Source: CAVZCK01 sp963798805 (GTDB lineage: Bacteria; Pseudomonadota; Alphaproteobacteria; Rhizobiales; Rhodomicrobiaceae). From it: a stretch of DNA of 64,000 nt. Position numbers and translations under genes: made by a program. The stretch lies in the NCBI GenBank assembly GCA_963798805.1, contig CAWCVC010000005.1, forward strand, positions 124,001 to 188,000, read 5' to 3'. The notes under the pieces were generated by a model, which was not told the origin of the DNA, searched no databases, and worked only from the letters and a program-made list of their open reading frames with translations. The first letter of the stretch is position 1; each line of letters opens with the position of its first letter. Shown piece by piece: positions 52,218 to 59,567 of the stretch.

Positions 52218-54943
52218 CAATTGACGCCAACCTCCTCGCTGAGCTGCTCATCGCTGTCGCCGACGGGAATCGTCGGCGCCTCGGTGAAGGGCAGCGTGAT
52301 CTCGATCGTTGTGCCCTTGTTCTTCGGTCCGTCCTTGGCCAGGATCCGTCCGCCATGCGCCTCGATGATCCCCCGGCAGATCGAGAGCCCGAGCCCAGTG
52401 CCCGCAATCTGAGCGTCTTTCGCGCGGACCCGGTAGAAGATGTCGAAAACGGCATTGCGAGCCTCCGGCGGGATGCCGACCCCATTGTCGCTGATACGAA
52501 TGATCAGATCGCCATCCTTCCTGATCGCCTGCAGGGCGATTTTGCCGTCACGCGCCGTGTATTTCAGCGCGTTGTCGAGAATATTGACCAGAACCTGCTC
52601 CATCAGAACCGGGTCGACATGGATGAGCGGCAACGACGCCGGAATGTCAAGCGCCACCTCGCGGTCCCCGACCGTCTTGCTGAACTGCTTCATTGCCCGC
52701 CCGGCTATCTCGCGCAAATCCGACCACTCTCGCTTCGGCTCCAAGGCGCCGTAGCCGAGCCGCGTCATGTCGAGCAGGTTCTGCACGAAGCGGTTGAGGC
52801 GCTCGCTTTCGTCGAGAATGGTGTTCACCAGCTCCTTGCGGTTCCCCTGGTCTAGGTTTTCGACCGTTGCGAGCGTGGTTGCCGAACCCAGTATCGAGAC
52901 GAGCGGCGTGCGCAGATCATGCGAGACGGAGGAAAGCAGCGCCGAGCGGAGCTGCTCGGTCTCGGTGAGGAGCCGTGCATCCTCGATATCCGACGCCAGG
53001 TTGGTCCGCTCGACCGCCACGGCGACCTGGTCCACCAGCGCTTCGAGCAGCCGCCACTGATCGGGCGCAAGCGGGCGCTGCCGCTCCTTGAAGGACACGC
53101 CGAGCAGCCCGACAACGCCGCGCCGCGTCTTCATCGGCAGAAACAGCCAGTCGGCCGAGGGCAGCGTTTCCGACTTCCAGCCCGCTGGACTGCCATGTTC
53201 CCAGGCCCACTCCGCCGCGCCCCAATCCTTCAGCGCAAGCTGGTCCTCGGGCGGGTAGCCGGCCTCGATCTGAAGCCGGCGGTCTTTTTGCGGCAGAAGC
53301 ACCAGCGAGCTACATTGCAAGGTTGCGGCGACATGGTGAACCGCGGCCCAGAGCACATCCTCCAGAGCCGCGGCCGCCGCGATCTTGCGGCTGAACTCAT
53401 AGAGATTCGCGGTGCGCTGCGCCGAGAGCCGCATCGCCTGAATCTGGAATTTGAGCCGCGCGGCAAGATTGCCGACAACGACCGAGACCAGAAGGAAGAA
53501 GACGATCGTCAAGAGATCGTCACGCCGGAAGCCGGAGAAATTGTAATAGGGCTTGGTGAAAAAGATGTTGTAGGCGAAAAAGCTCAAAATGCTGGCAAAG
53601 ATCGACGGACCGCGCCCGAAATAGATCGCGATCAGAATGACGGCAGTCATCAGGATGAGCGAGACATTCGGCAGCGGCAAGAAGAACGACACGCCATAGG
53701 CCAGCGTCGACGCAAGAGCGATGCCCAACGTCGCCAGCGCATAGCCGTTCCAATCGCCGAGCGCCGCCAGCACGCCACCGCTGATGATGTCGCGTTTGGC
53801 CTCGTCGTCGTCGGGTGAGACGATGGTCAGCTCGAATTGCGTCGCCTTGCGCAGGAGCTGCTGCGCCACGGTCTCGCGGAACCAGCCGGTCCAGCGCCTG
53901 GGACGCTGCCGGCCGACCAGGAGGCGTGTGACATTCCGCTTCAGCGCATAGGCGATGATCTCTTCCGCAACCCGCGCCTCGCAATGGATGGTGACAACCT
54001 CGCCTTCCAGCCTTTCGGCGAGGCGCATCGCCTCGGCGATACGGTCCTTCGCCGCCTCGGACAGACTTTCGTAATGAGGCGTGCGGACATAAAGCGCGAT
54101 CCAGGGAATCCGCTGCCGCTCGGCCATGCGCCGCGCCGTCCGCACCAGGCGCTTGGCGACCGCCAACTCATTCAGGCAGACGAGTAGTCGGTCCTGCGCC
54201 GGCCATGGCCCCGGAATGGCGTGCGCGCGCATATAGTTGACCATCTGCGCGTCGACCCGCTCGGCCGCGATGCGCATGGCAAGCTCGCGCAAGGCCGTCA
54301 GATTGCCTTTGCTGAAGAAATGCGTGATCGCCCGCCCGGCCTGCTCGGGCATATAGACCTTGCCCTGACGCAGACGCTGAACGAGATCGTCGGGCGGCAG
54401 ATCGATCAGCTCTATTTCGCTCGCCAGCTCGAGCACCTTGTCGGGCAGCGTCTCGCGCACCTGGATGCGCGAAATCCTCGCGACGACGTCGTTGAGGCTT
54501 TCGATGTGCTGAATATTGAGCGTCGTATAGACGTCGATGCCCGCGGCGAGCAGGTCTTCCACGTCCTGATAGCGCTTCTCCCGCCGGCTGCCCGGGATGT
54601 TGCTGTGTGCGAGCTCGTCGACGAGCGCCAGCCGCGGCTTGCGCTTCAGAACGGCATCGACATCCATTTCGCCGAAATAGCGCCCGCGATAATAAATCTG
54701 CTTGCGAGGCATGATTTCGAGGCCGCGCAGCAGCGCCTCGGTCTCGACGCGGCCATGCGTCTCCACCACCCCGACGACGACATCCATGCCCTCGGCGAGA
54801 TGAGCCTGGGCAGCCTGCAGCATGGCATAGGTCTTGCCTACGCCCGGATAGGCCCCCAGGAAGATTTTCAGCTTCCCGCGCCGCTCCCGGTTGACCTCCT
54901 CCAAGAGCGCTTCGGGCGTCGGGCGGTCGTCAGATTCGGTCAT
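52217..54943 (-). CDS. kdpD: KdpD-type osmosensitive K+ channel histidine kinase
   Basis: A 908-residue sensor. The N-terminal KdpD domain has the Walker A GAYPGVGKTYAML at residues 30-42, the DELAHSNIPGSRREKRYQDV segment and the USP-like part after residue 250. Four membrane spans occur near 395-500, then a GAF domain. The HisKA histidine 675 is in SVSHDLRTPLVSI, and N, G1 and G2 boxes follow. It senses K+ limitation or salt and phosphorylates KdpE. Intact. The kdpFABC operon is not adjacent. Confidence 0.94.
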   Translation of the reverse strand: MTESDDRPTPEALLEEVNRERRGKLKIFLGAYPGVGKTYAMLQAAQAHLAEGMDVVVGVVETHGRVETEALLRGLEIMPRKQIYYRGRYFGEMDVDAVLKRKPRLALVDELAHSNIPGSRREKRYQDVEDLLAAGIDVYTTLNIQHIESLNDVVARISRIQVRETLPDKVLELASEIELIDLPPDDLVQRLRQGKVYMPEQAGRAITHFFSKGNLTALRELAMRIAAERVDAQMVNYMRAHAIPGPWPAQDRLLVCLNELAVAKRLVRTARRMAERQRIPWIALYVRTPHYESLSEAAKDRIAEAMRLAERLEGEVVTIHCEARVAEEIIAYALKRNVTRLLVGRQRPRRWTGWFRETVAQQLLRKATQFELTIVSPDDDEAKRDIISGGVLAALGDWNGYALATLGIALASTLAYGVSFFLPLPNVSLILMTAVILIAIYFGRGPSIFASILSFFAYNIFFTKPYYNFSGFRRDDLLTIVFFLLVSVVVGNLAARLKFQIQAMRLSAQRTANLYEFSRKIAAAAALEDVLWAAVHHVAATLQCSSLVLLPQKDRRLQIEAGYPPEDQLALKDWGAAEWAWEHGSPAGWKSETLPSADWLFLPMKTRRGVVGLLGVSFKERQRPLAPDQWRLLEALVDQVAVAVERTNLASDIEDARLLTETEQLRSALLSSVSHDLRTPLVSILGSATTLATVENLDQGNRKELVNTILDESERLNRFVQNLLDMTRLGYGALEPKREWSDLREIAGRAMKQFSKTVGDREVALDIPASLPLIHVDPVLMEQVLVNILDNALKYTARDGKIALQAIRKDGDLIIRISDNGVGIPPEARNAVFDIFYRVRAKDAQIAGTGLGLSICRGIIEAHGGRILAKDGPKNKGTTIEITLPFTEAPTIPVGDSDEQLSEEVGVN

Positions 54944-55310
54944 GGCGACTGCGGGCTGAGTTTCAACATTACAGAATTTATATCGGCTTTGCGGCGCTTT
55001 GTCTCAAATGCGATCCCACGACCGGAAAGCCCGGGAAAAACGCAGGTCTTCCGCGACGCGCAAGCCAATTCGCATGCAATTCAGTATAAAACATGCAGGG
55101 CAACCGCCCGACCAGGATTTCCCGCCGGGCCGGATATTTCCTGAGCATTTTTGAAATTTAGAAGTAAGTGCTTCTATGCGCAGGCAAACAGAATCTTGTT
55201 TGCACAAAATATGGATGATTTTCGCCGAAAGATGACAGTATTATAAATCTTGCAAGCCTCAACTACTTAATAACAAAATCTAAGATATCAGATCACATAC
55301 TGAGGGACAA
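54944..55310. other. 367-bp AT-rich divergent spacer
   Basis: Separates kdpD (minus) from the GntR regulator (plus). The right half is clearly AT-rich and holds the likely promoter of the regulator. The 16-bp inverted repeat AGAAGTAAGTGCTTCT at 55160-55175 could be an operator. I see no RNA gene. Confidence 0.5.
55160..55175. promoter_or_regulatory. Inverted repeat upstream of gntR-type gene
   Basis: AGAAG and CTTCT arms around TAAGTG, about 135 bp before the GntR-type start codon and 215 bp before kdpD. A plausible dimer site but without a known consensus. Confidence 0.3.
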
Positions 55311-55994
55311 GTGGCATCTTTGGGGCCGATCAAACGTCAAAAGACTTTAACGGAGCAAGCCGCCGACGCAATTCGCGCGCGGATCGTCGGAGGCCAGTTC
55401 GAATTCGGCGAAGCCCTTTCAGAAATCGCACTCGCGACCGAACTCGGCGTCAGCAAGACACCCGTGCGCGAAGCCTTCCTGCAACTGAAGAACGAGGGGC
55501 TGGTCGAAATCCAGCCGCAGCGCGGCACTTTCGTATTCCAGATGACCACGGATCAACTGCGCCAGCTCTCCGAGCTGCGCGAGATCCTGGAGGTGAACTC
55601 ACTGCGCTTTGCGCTCCGGGACGGGGGCGAGCGGCTGAGGCACGACATCGACGAGATCATCGCCGGAATGACCCGCGCGGCCAGGGACAGGGACCCGATC
55701 GCCTACCGCCGCTACGACGGCGACTTTCATTCCGCCCTTATCGAAGCCGCCCAAAACGCCTTTATTCAATCGGCCTACAACATCATTGCGCTGCGCGTGC
55801 AAGCCTTCCGCAACCGGCTGTCTCCCGAGGCGCAGAACTGGCGCTCGCTGGACGGCCACAAGGCGATCGCCTCGGCCGTTCAGGCGGGAGATGTCGAAGG
55901 GGCGACGAAAGCCCTGCGAGATCATATTCGCGGCGCTTTCAACGACTATGTCGCGCGGATCACCGCCGAGTTGGCGAAAAAAGATACGGACTGA
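55311..55994 (+). CDS. GntR-family (FCD) transcriptional regulator
   Basis: A 227-residue regulator of the FadR/FCD subfamily. The winged-helix part shows IVGGQFEFGEALSEIALATE, then LGVSKTPVREAFLQLKNEGL and the VEIQPQRGTFV wing. The C-terminal FCD domain is all-helical, with the metal-binding histidines expected in DGDFHSALIEAA and in ALRDHIRGAF. It starts with GTG at 55311 after GAGGGAC. No enzyme gene lies next to it, since an IS630 element follows, so its target is unknown. Confidence 0.88.
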   Translation: MASLGPIKRQKTLTEQAADAIRARIVGGQFEFGEALSEIALATELGVSKTPVREAFLQLKNEGLVEIQPQRGTFVFQMTTDQLRQLSELREILEVNSLRFALRDGGERLRHDIDEIIAGMTRAARDRDPIAYRRYDGDFHSALIEAAQNAFIQSAYNIIALRVQAFRNRLSPEAQNWRSLDGHKAIASAVQAGDVEGATKALRDHIRGAFNDYVARITAELAKKDTD

Positions 55995-56009
55995 TCGGCG
56001 GCCTTCCGC

Positions 56010-56050
56010 TAGAGGGCGGACTTTTATTCGGAAACGGAAACGCCGCTCTA
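56010..56050. repeat. Degenerate TA-flanked palindrome, copy at IS630 gene end
   Basis: Arms TAGAGGGCGG / CGCCGCTCTA flank a 21-bp core. It belongs to the family at 450-500 and 61749-61799. Its right edge, read on the minus strand, provides the stop codon TAG of the transposase. Confidence 0.6.
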
Positions 56051-57108
56051 AGCAGAGATTCTCTGGTTGCCCAACGGATCGCGACCTCGTTCTGCGTTCA
56101 AGGCCACGACGGCTTGGTGGATAGCGGCATCGAGGGTTTCAGCATCGGTGAAAGTCTGGTGCGCGAGATGATGGGCTTTGAGATCATGCCAGACAACCTC
56201 GATGTCGTTGAGTTCGGGCGCATATTTGGGCAGCCATTCGACGGTGAGCCAATGCTCGCGGGCAGCAAGTGCCGCCCGCGTTGCCTTGCTGGTATGGATT
56301 GGGCCGTTGTCGAGCACGATCACGACGGGCTTGCTCGGAATTCCAGGCTTGGGGCCGTAGAGAAAATCGAGGGTTTGCAGCAAGGCAATGAAGTCGGTGC
56401 TGCGCTTGCTGCGGGAGGTGGCGACGATCAACCTGCGGCCCAACCAGTCAAGCGCGCCCATCATGGCGACTTTCTTGGATTGTCCAGGGGCCGGCACGCG
56501 GAGATCGGCGCCACGCTTAGCCCAGGCTCGCGCCAAATAGGGATGCGTCAGCGCCTCGCTTTCGTCGGCGAACAGGAGAACGATATCGCCGGCCTCAGCC
56601 TGGGCTTTGCGCAGCTTGAGCCGCAGACCGACACGATCAATCTCGTTCGCGATCTGGCGGCCCTTCAGTGTGTGTCGTGGTCGCCGAAAACGGAATCCCC
56701 TTTTTTGCGCAACACTTTGGAGAGTTGCGAGCGAGAGATCGAGATGTTTTCCCGGGCTGCAATCTCATCGGCAAGACGGGCAAGCGTCCAGTTCGTTCGG
56801 TCCGCCACCGGCTGCGACAGAAGTGGTCCGGCGACTCTCAGCGCGGCCTGCGCCTTCAACGGCATTGGTCCCGAAGCAACGCTCGCCTTCAGCGCATCGA
56901 TCCCGCCGCGCATGAAGTCGCTGCGCCAAAGCCGAACCGTATCCTCGCGCACCCCAAATGCCTGCGCGATCCGGCTGCTGGTCCAGCCATCAAGCGTTAG
57001 CAGAATAGCGCGCGCCCGATCCGCCTCGGCGCGATCCGCACCGCCAGCTAAAGCTTTCAGCGCCGTTTTCTGCTCGTCCGTCGCCGCCACCGGCGATTTG
57101 CCAGCCAT
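56048..57108 (-). mobile_element. IS630-family transposase in two overlapping frames
   Basis: A transposase gene read in two frames. The first (57108 to about 56700) is the HTH part: MAGKSPVAATDEQKTALKAL and GWTSSRIAQAFGVREDTVRL. The second carries the DDE domain: FADESEALTHPYLARAW, VVIVLDNGPIHTSKA and PKYAPELNDIEVVWHDLK. The frames join at AAAAAAG (56706-56700 on the minus strand). A -1 slip there gives RKKRGFRFRRPRHTLKGRQ, the normal family sequence, and a protein of 353 residues. This looks like programmed -1 frameshifting, so the element could be active. Terminal inverted repeats of the element were not identified with certainty. Confidence 0.88.
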
Positions 57109-57180
57109 GTCTTACCCCGCGAATCATTGGAAAGACAGAATCACAACCGGCATCTGTTGGCCAGGCCGGACAAACCTGCT

Positions 57181-57256
57181 TAGTGTGGCGTCTCGCAATT
57201 GCCTTCCCCTTTCACAGCGGCCTCGGCAAGGCAATTGCGAGACATAAGCCACACTA
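57181..57256. repeat. TA-bounded palindromic element A
   Basis: Left arm TAGTGTGGC-GTCTCGCAATTGCC and right arm reverse complement TAGTGTGGC-TTAT-GTCTCGCAATTGCC: the same sequence with four extra bases in the right arm. Total about 76 bp, with TA at both ends. MITE-like. It lies 72 bp before the IS630 start codon. Confidence 0.8.
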
Positions 57257-57270
57257 AAGCATTGAGTTTG

Positions 57271-57340
57271 CTAGTGTCCCTTTGTCTCCGAATTGCCGGA
57301 AGTGGTTGCGGCAAATTGGTCGGCAATTCGGAGACACTAG
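57271..57340. repeat. TA-bounded palindromic element B
   Basis: Left arm CTAGTGT-CCCTTTGT-CTCCGAATTGCCG and right arm reverse complement CTAGTGT-CTCCGAATTGCCG, i.e. eight extra bases in the left arm. Its arms resemble those of element A (TAGTGT...CTC..AATTGCC). About 70 bp in total and also TA-bounded. Confidence 0.8.
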
Positions 57341-57462
57341 CTGTTTGTTTTGGCATCGGATTTGTCCGAAAACCGCTTCGCACTTTTCGGTCCGATGCGC
57401 TAACTCACGCCTGCGCCCGCGGGAGGCGTCGTGCCTGCAACCCAGCAGAAGCTCCTGTTTGC

Positions 57463-58281
57463 TCAGTGCGACAGCAGGACCGGCTTCGTCAAATGCTTCA
57501 GGACGTATCTCGTCGCTCCGCCGAGCACCGTTTCTCTCAGCCGCGAATGACCATAGCATCCCATGACGAGCATATCGCTCTTCGTGCGCTCGACCTCGGC
57601 AAGAAGCTCTTCGCCTTCGGACCGTTCGGTCGTATTCGAGACTGCGGGCTCGACATTGACGCCGTGCCGCGCCAGCGTCGTCGCGAGCACCTCGGACGGA
57701 CCATTAACTCCGTCCTCCGCAGAGTTGACCGCAAGGATACGGACCGAGTTCGCGGTTTTGAGCAGCGGCAACGCATCGAATGCCGCGCGCGCGCTTTCGC
57801 GCTTATGGTTCCAGGCCACGGTGATCCGTTCACCGATCGTGGCGAATTTGCCGTCGGCGGGAATCAGCAATGTCGGACGGCCGGTCTCCAGCACGAGCCG
57901 GATCGGCAGATCGTACCATCGGCCTAGGGGGTCTTCCTGCCCCTTCCCGCCGGCAACGATCAGATCGGCGGTCCGCGCCGCAGCGACGATATCGTCGAAG
58001 GCGTCGGTGTCCTTCATCGCCTTGTGGCGCCATTCATGCGAGATGCCTCTCGGGCTCGCCGCCGCCTCGAAGCTTTGCCGGACCGCTTCGGCCTCCTCGC
58101 GCTGGCGTGCATTGTGCGCGGCGAGATATTCGTCCGGAATGCCGCCATAGAGGGTGATCCGCGCTGAATTATGCGCACCGATCAGATGAGCCCGGCATTT
58201 CTCCGCGAGATAGGCGCCCACCTCCGAGAGCAATCCGGCAGACTCCGCTGACGGCAAGTAGGTGAAAATCGTCTTATACAT
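57463..58281 (-). CDS. Universal stress protein, two-domain type
   Basis: A 272-residue protein with two Usp domains. The first starts MYKTIFTYLPSAESAGLLSE, the second after residue 150 at ERITVAWNHKRESARAAFDA. The ATP-binding type motif of the second domain is MLVMGCYGHSRLRETVLGGA, close to G-2x-G-9x-G(S/T). A start at 58281 is chosen; the extension to 58383 is not family-like. A perfect FNR/FixK box lies 61-74 bp upstream, so anaerobic or microaerobic induction is likely, as known for Usp genes of related bacteria. Confidence 0.9.
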   Translation of the reverse strand: MYKTIFTYLPSAESAGLLSEVGAYLAEKCRAHLIGAHNSARITLYGGIPDEYLAAHNARQREEAEAVRQSFEAAASPRGISHEWRHKAMKDTDAFDDIVAAARTADLIVAGGKGQEDPLGRWYDLPIRLVLETGRPTLLIPADGKFATIGERITVAWNHKRESARAAFDALPLLKTANSVRILAVNSAEDGVNGPSEVLATTLARHGVNVEPAVSNTTERSEGEELLAEVERTKSDMLVMGCYGHSRLRETVLGGATRYVLKHLTKPVLLSH

Positions 58282-58341
58282 CCGCTTCTGCCCTTTCTCG
58301 CTGATATGGGTAAAAGATAAAGGGCACGGCGGCGCTACACG

Positions 58342-58355
58342 TTGATTTCCATCAA
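58342..58355. promoter_or_regulatory. FNR/FixK-type anaerobox
   Basis: TTGATTTCCATCAA matches the full FNR/FixK palindrome TTGAT-N4-ATCAA. It is centred about 67 bp before the universal stress protein start codon and also lies between this gene and the divergent DUF2189 gene. Confidence 0.8.
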
Positions 58356-58388
58356 GATCACCAGAGACCGGCGCGTCAGACAAATATC

Positions 58389-58402
58389 TTGACCTGCGTC
58401 AA
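58389..58402. promoter_or_regulatory. Second, weaker anaerobox
   Basis: TTGACCTGCGTCAA matches TTGA-N6-TCAA. It lies 47 bp from the first box, and closer to the DUF2189 gene start (58514). Confidence 0.5.
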
Positions 58403-58513
58403 GCTTTAGGGATTGCACGCGGCTATAATGCAAATCTGGGAGTAACGCTGCTGGAGCGCTGGCAAGGTATCGATGAATGTATGAGCGGCGCCGCATCTTG
58501 AACTGAGGGCTGC

Positions 58514-59338
58514 ATGAGCGACAAGCAAAATCAGGCCTACGACATTTCTCTGACGGCGGTTAAGCCGAGCGGGATCGTCGTTCACGACACGATCCACATT
58601 GCGCGCGTCGATACGGAAGCGCCGTGGCGCTGGCTCGGCGCCGGCTGGTCCGACCTTCTGGCGACCCCGTATATCAGCCTAGGTTATGGCGCGGTCTTCG
58701 CAGTGATCGCCGTCTGCTTCTGGTTCGGGCTCGCCACCGTCGGGTTGCAGGCGCTGATTCTGGCGCTTGCCGGCGGCTTCTTGCTGATCGGTCCGATTCT
58801 CGCGGTCGGCCTCTATGAAGCCAGCAGACGCCGCGAAGCCGGCATGCCGATCCGGGCGCGGGACATCGTGACCGCCGGGATGGAAGCGCGCGGCCAGCTA
58901 TCGCTGCTCGGCCTGACATTGCTTCTGATCTACATGATCTGGGTCCAGCTTGCGCTTTTGCTGTTCATGCTGTTCTTCGGCAGCCGGCCTTTCCCGCCGA
59001 TCGACGAATTCGTCCCGCATCTGCTCTTCAACTGGCAGGGCGTAACGCTGCTTGTGGTCGGCACCGCGGTCGGAGCGGTTCTCGCCTCGCTGGTGTTTGC
59101 GATCTGTGTGGTTTCGGCACCGATGCTGCTGGCGCGTCCGGTAGGCGTGACGACGGCGATCTTCACCAGCCTTCGCGCAACGATGCTGAATATCCGGCCC
59201 ATGGCGCTGTGGGCTGCGCTGATTGCCGGCTTCGTCGCCATCGGGCTGGCGACGCTTTGCGTTGGGCTGATCGTGATCTTCCCGCTGATCGGTCACGCAA
59301 GCTGGCACGCTTATCGGGATGTGCTCGACAGGAAATAG
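58514..59338 (+). CDS. DUF2189 domain-containing membrane protein
   Basis: A 274-residue integral membrane protein of the DUF2189 family, unknown function. It opens with a soluble stretch; six hydrophobic segments follow, such as YGAVFAVIAVCFWFGLATVG, LILALAGGFLLIGPILAVGL, LTLLLIYMIWVQLALLLFML and LWAALIAGFVAIGLATLCVG. The ISLGYGAVFA motif is conserved. It diverges from the universal stress gene across the two anaeroboxes, and faces the cco genes, which suits a role under low oxygen. Confidence 0.85.
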   Translation: MSDKQNQAYDISLTAVKPSGIVVHDTIHIARVDTEAPWRWLGAGWSDLLATPYISLGYGAVFAVIAVCFWFGLATVGLQALILALAGGFLLIGPILAVGLYEASRRREAGMPIRARDIVTAGMEARGQLSLLGLTLLLIYMIWVQLALLLFMLFFGSRPFPPIDEFVPHLLFNWQGVTLLVVGTAVGAVLASLVFAICVVSAPMLLARPVGVTTAIFTSLRATMLNIRPMALWAALIAGFVAIGLATLCVGLIVIFPLIGHASWHAYRDVLDRK

Positions 59339-59366
59339 CGCGCCCAGCCCCGTGTTATAGCGGTTA

Positions 59367-59567
59367 TTATTGCCGCGCCGTCCCCGACCGCGTGTTTTGA
59401 CGCCCCCCTTCCGCCGGAGGCGTGTCCTCGTCGTCATCCTCGAGCGCCCGGTAGGCTGCTCCCTCCAGATCCTCGAACTGGCCCGAGCGAAGCGCCCAGA
59501 GAAAAGCGGCAAGGCCGAGGAGACCCAGGAACAGCGCGGCGGGAATGAGCCAGGCGAGAGCGCTCAT
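59367..59567 (-). CDS. ccoS: Cbb3-type oxidase assembly protein CcoS
   Basis: A 66-residue protein with one N-terminal membrane span (ALAWLIPAALFLGLLGLAAF) followed by WALRSGQFEDLEGAAYRAL, the conserved CcoS segment. It is needed to deliver copper and haem to cytochrome cbb3 oxidase. It overlaps the ccoI stop by four bases (ATGA), as usual. Confidence 0.93.
   Translation of the reverse strand: MSALAWLIPAALFLGLLGLAAFLWALRSGQFEDLEGAAYRALEDDDEDTPPAEGGRQNTRSGTARQ

Larger units (their letters stand above)
57109..57462. other. Gene-free stretch with two palindromic elements
   Basis: Between the transposase start and the universal stress gene stop. It holds the two TA-bounded palindromes listed separately and otherwise nothing recognised. 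Confidence 0.7.
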
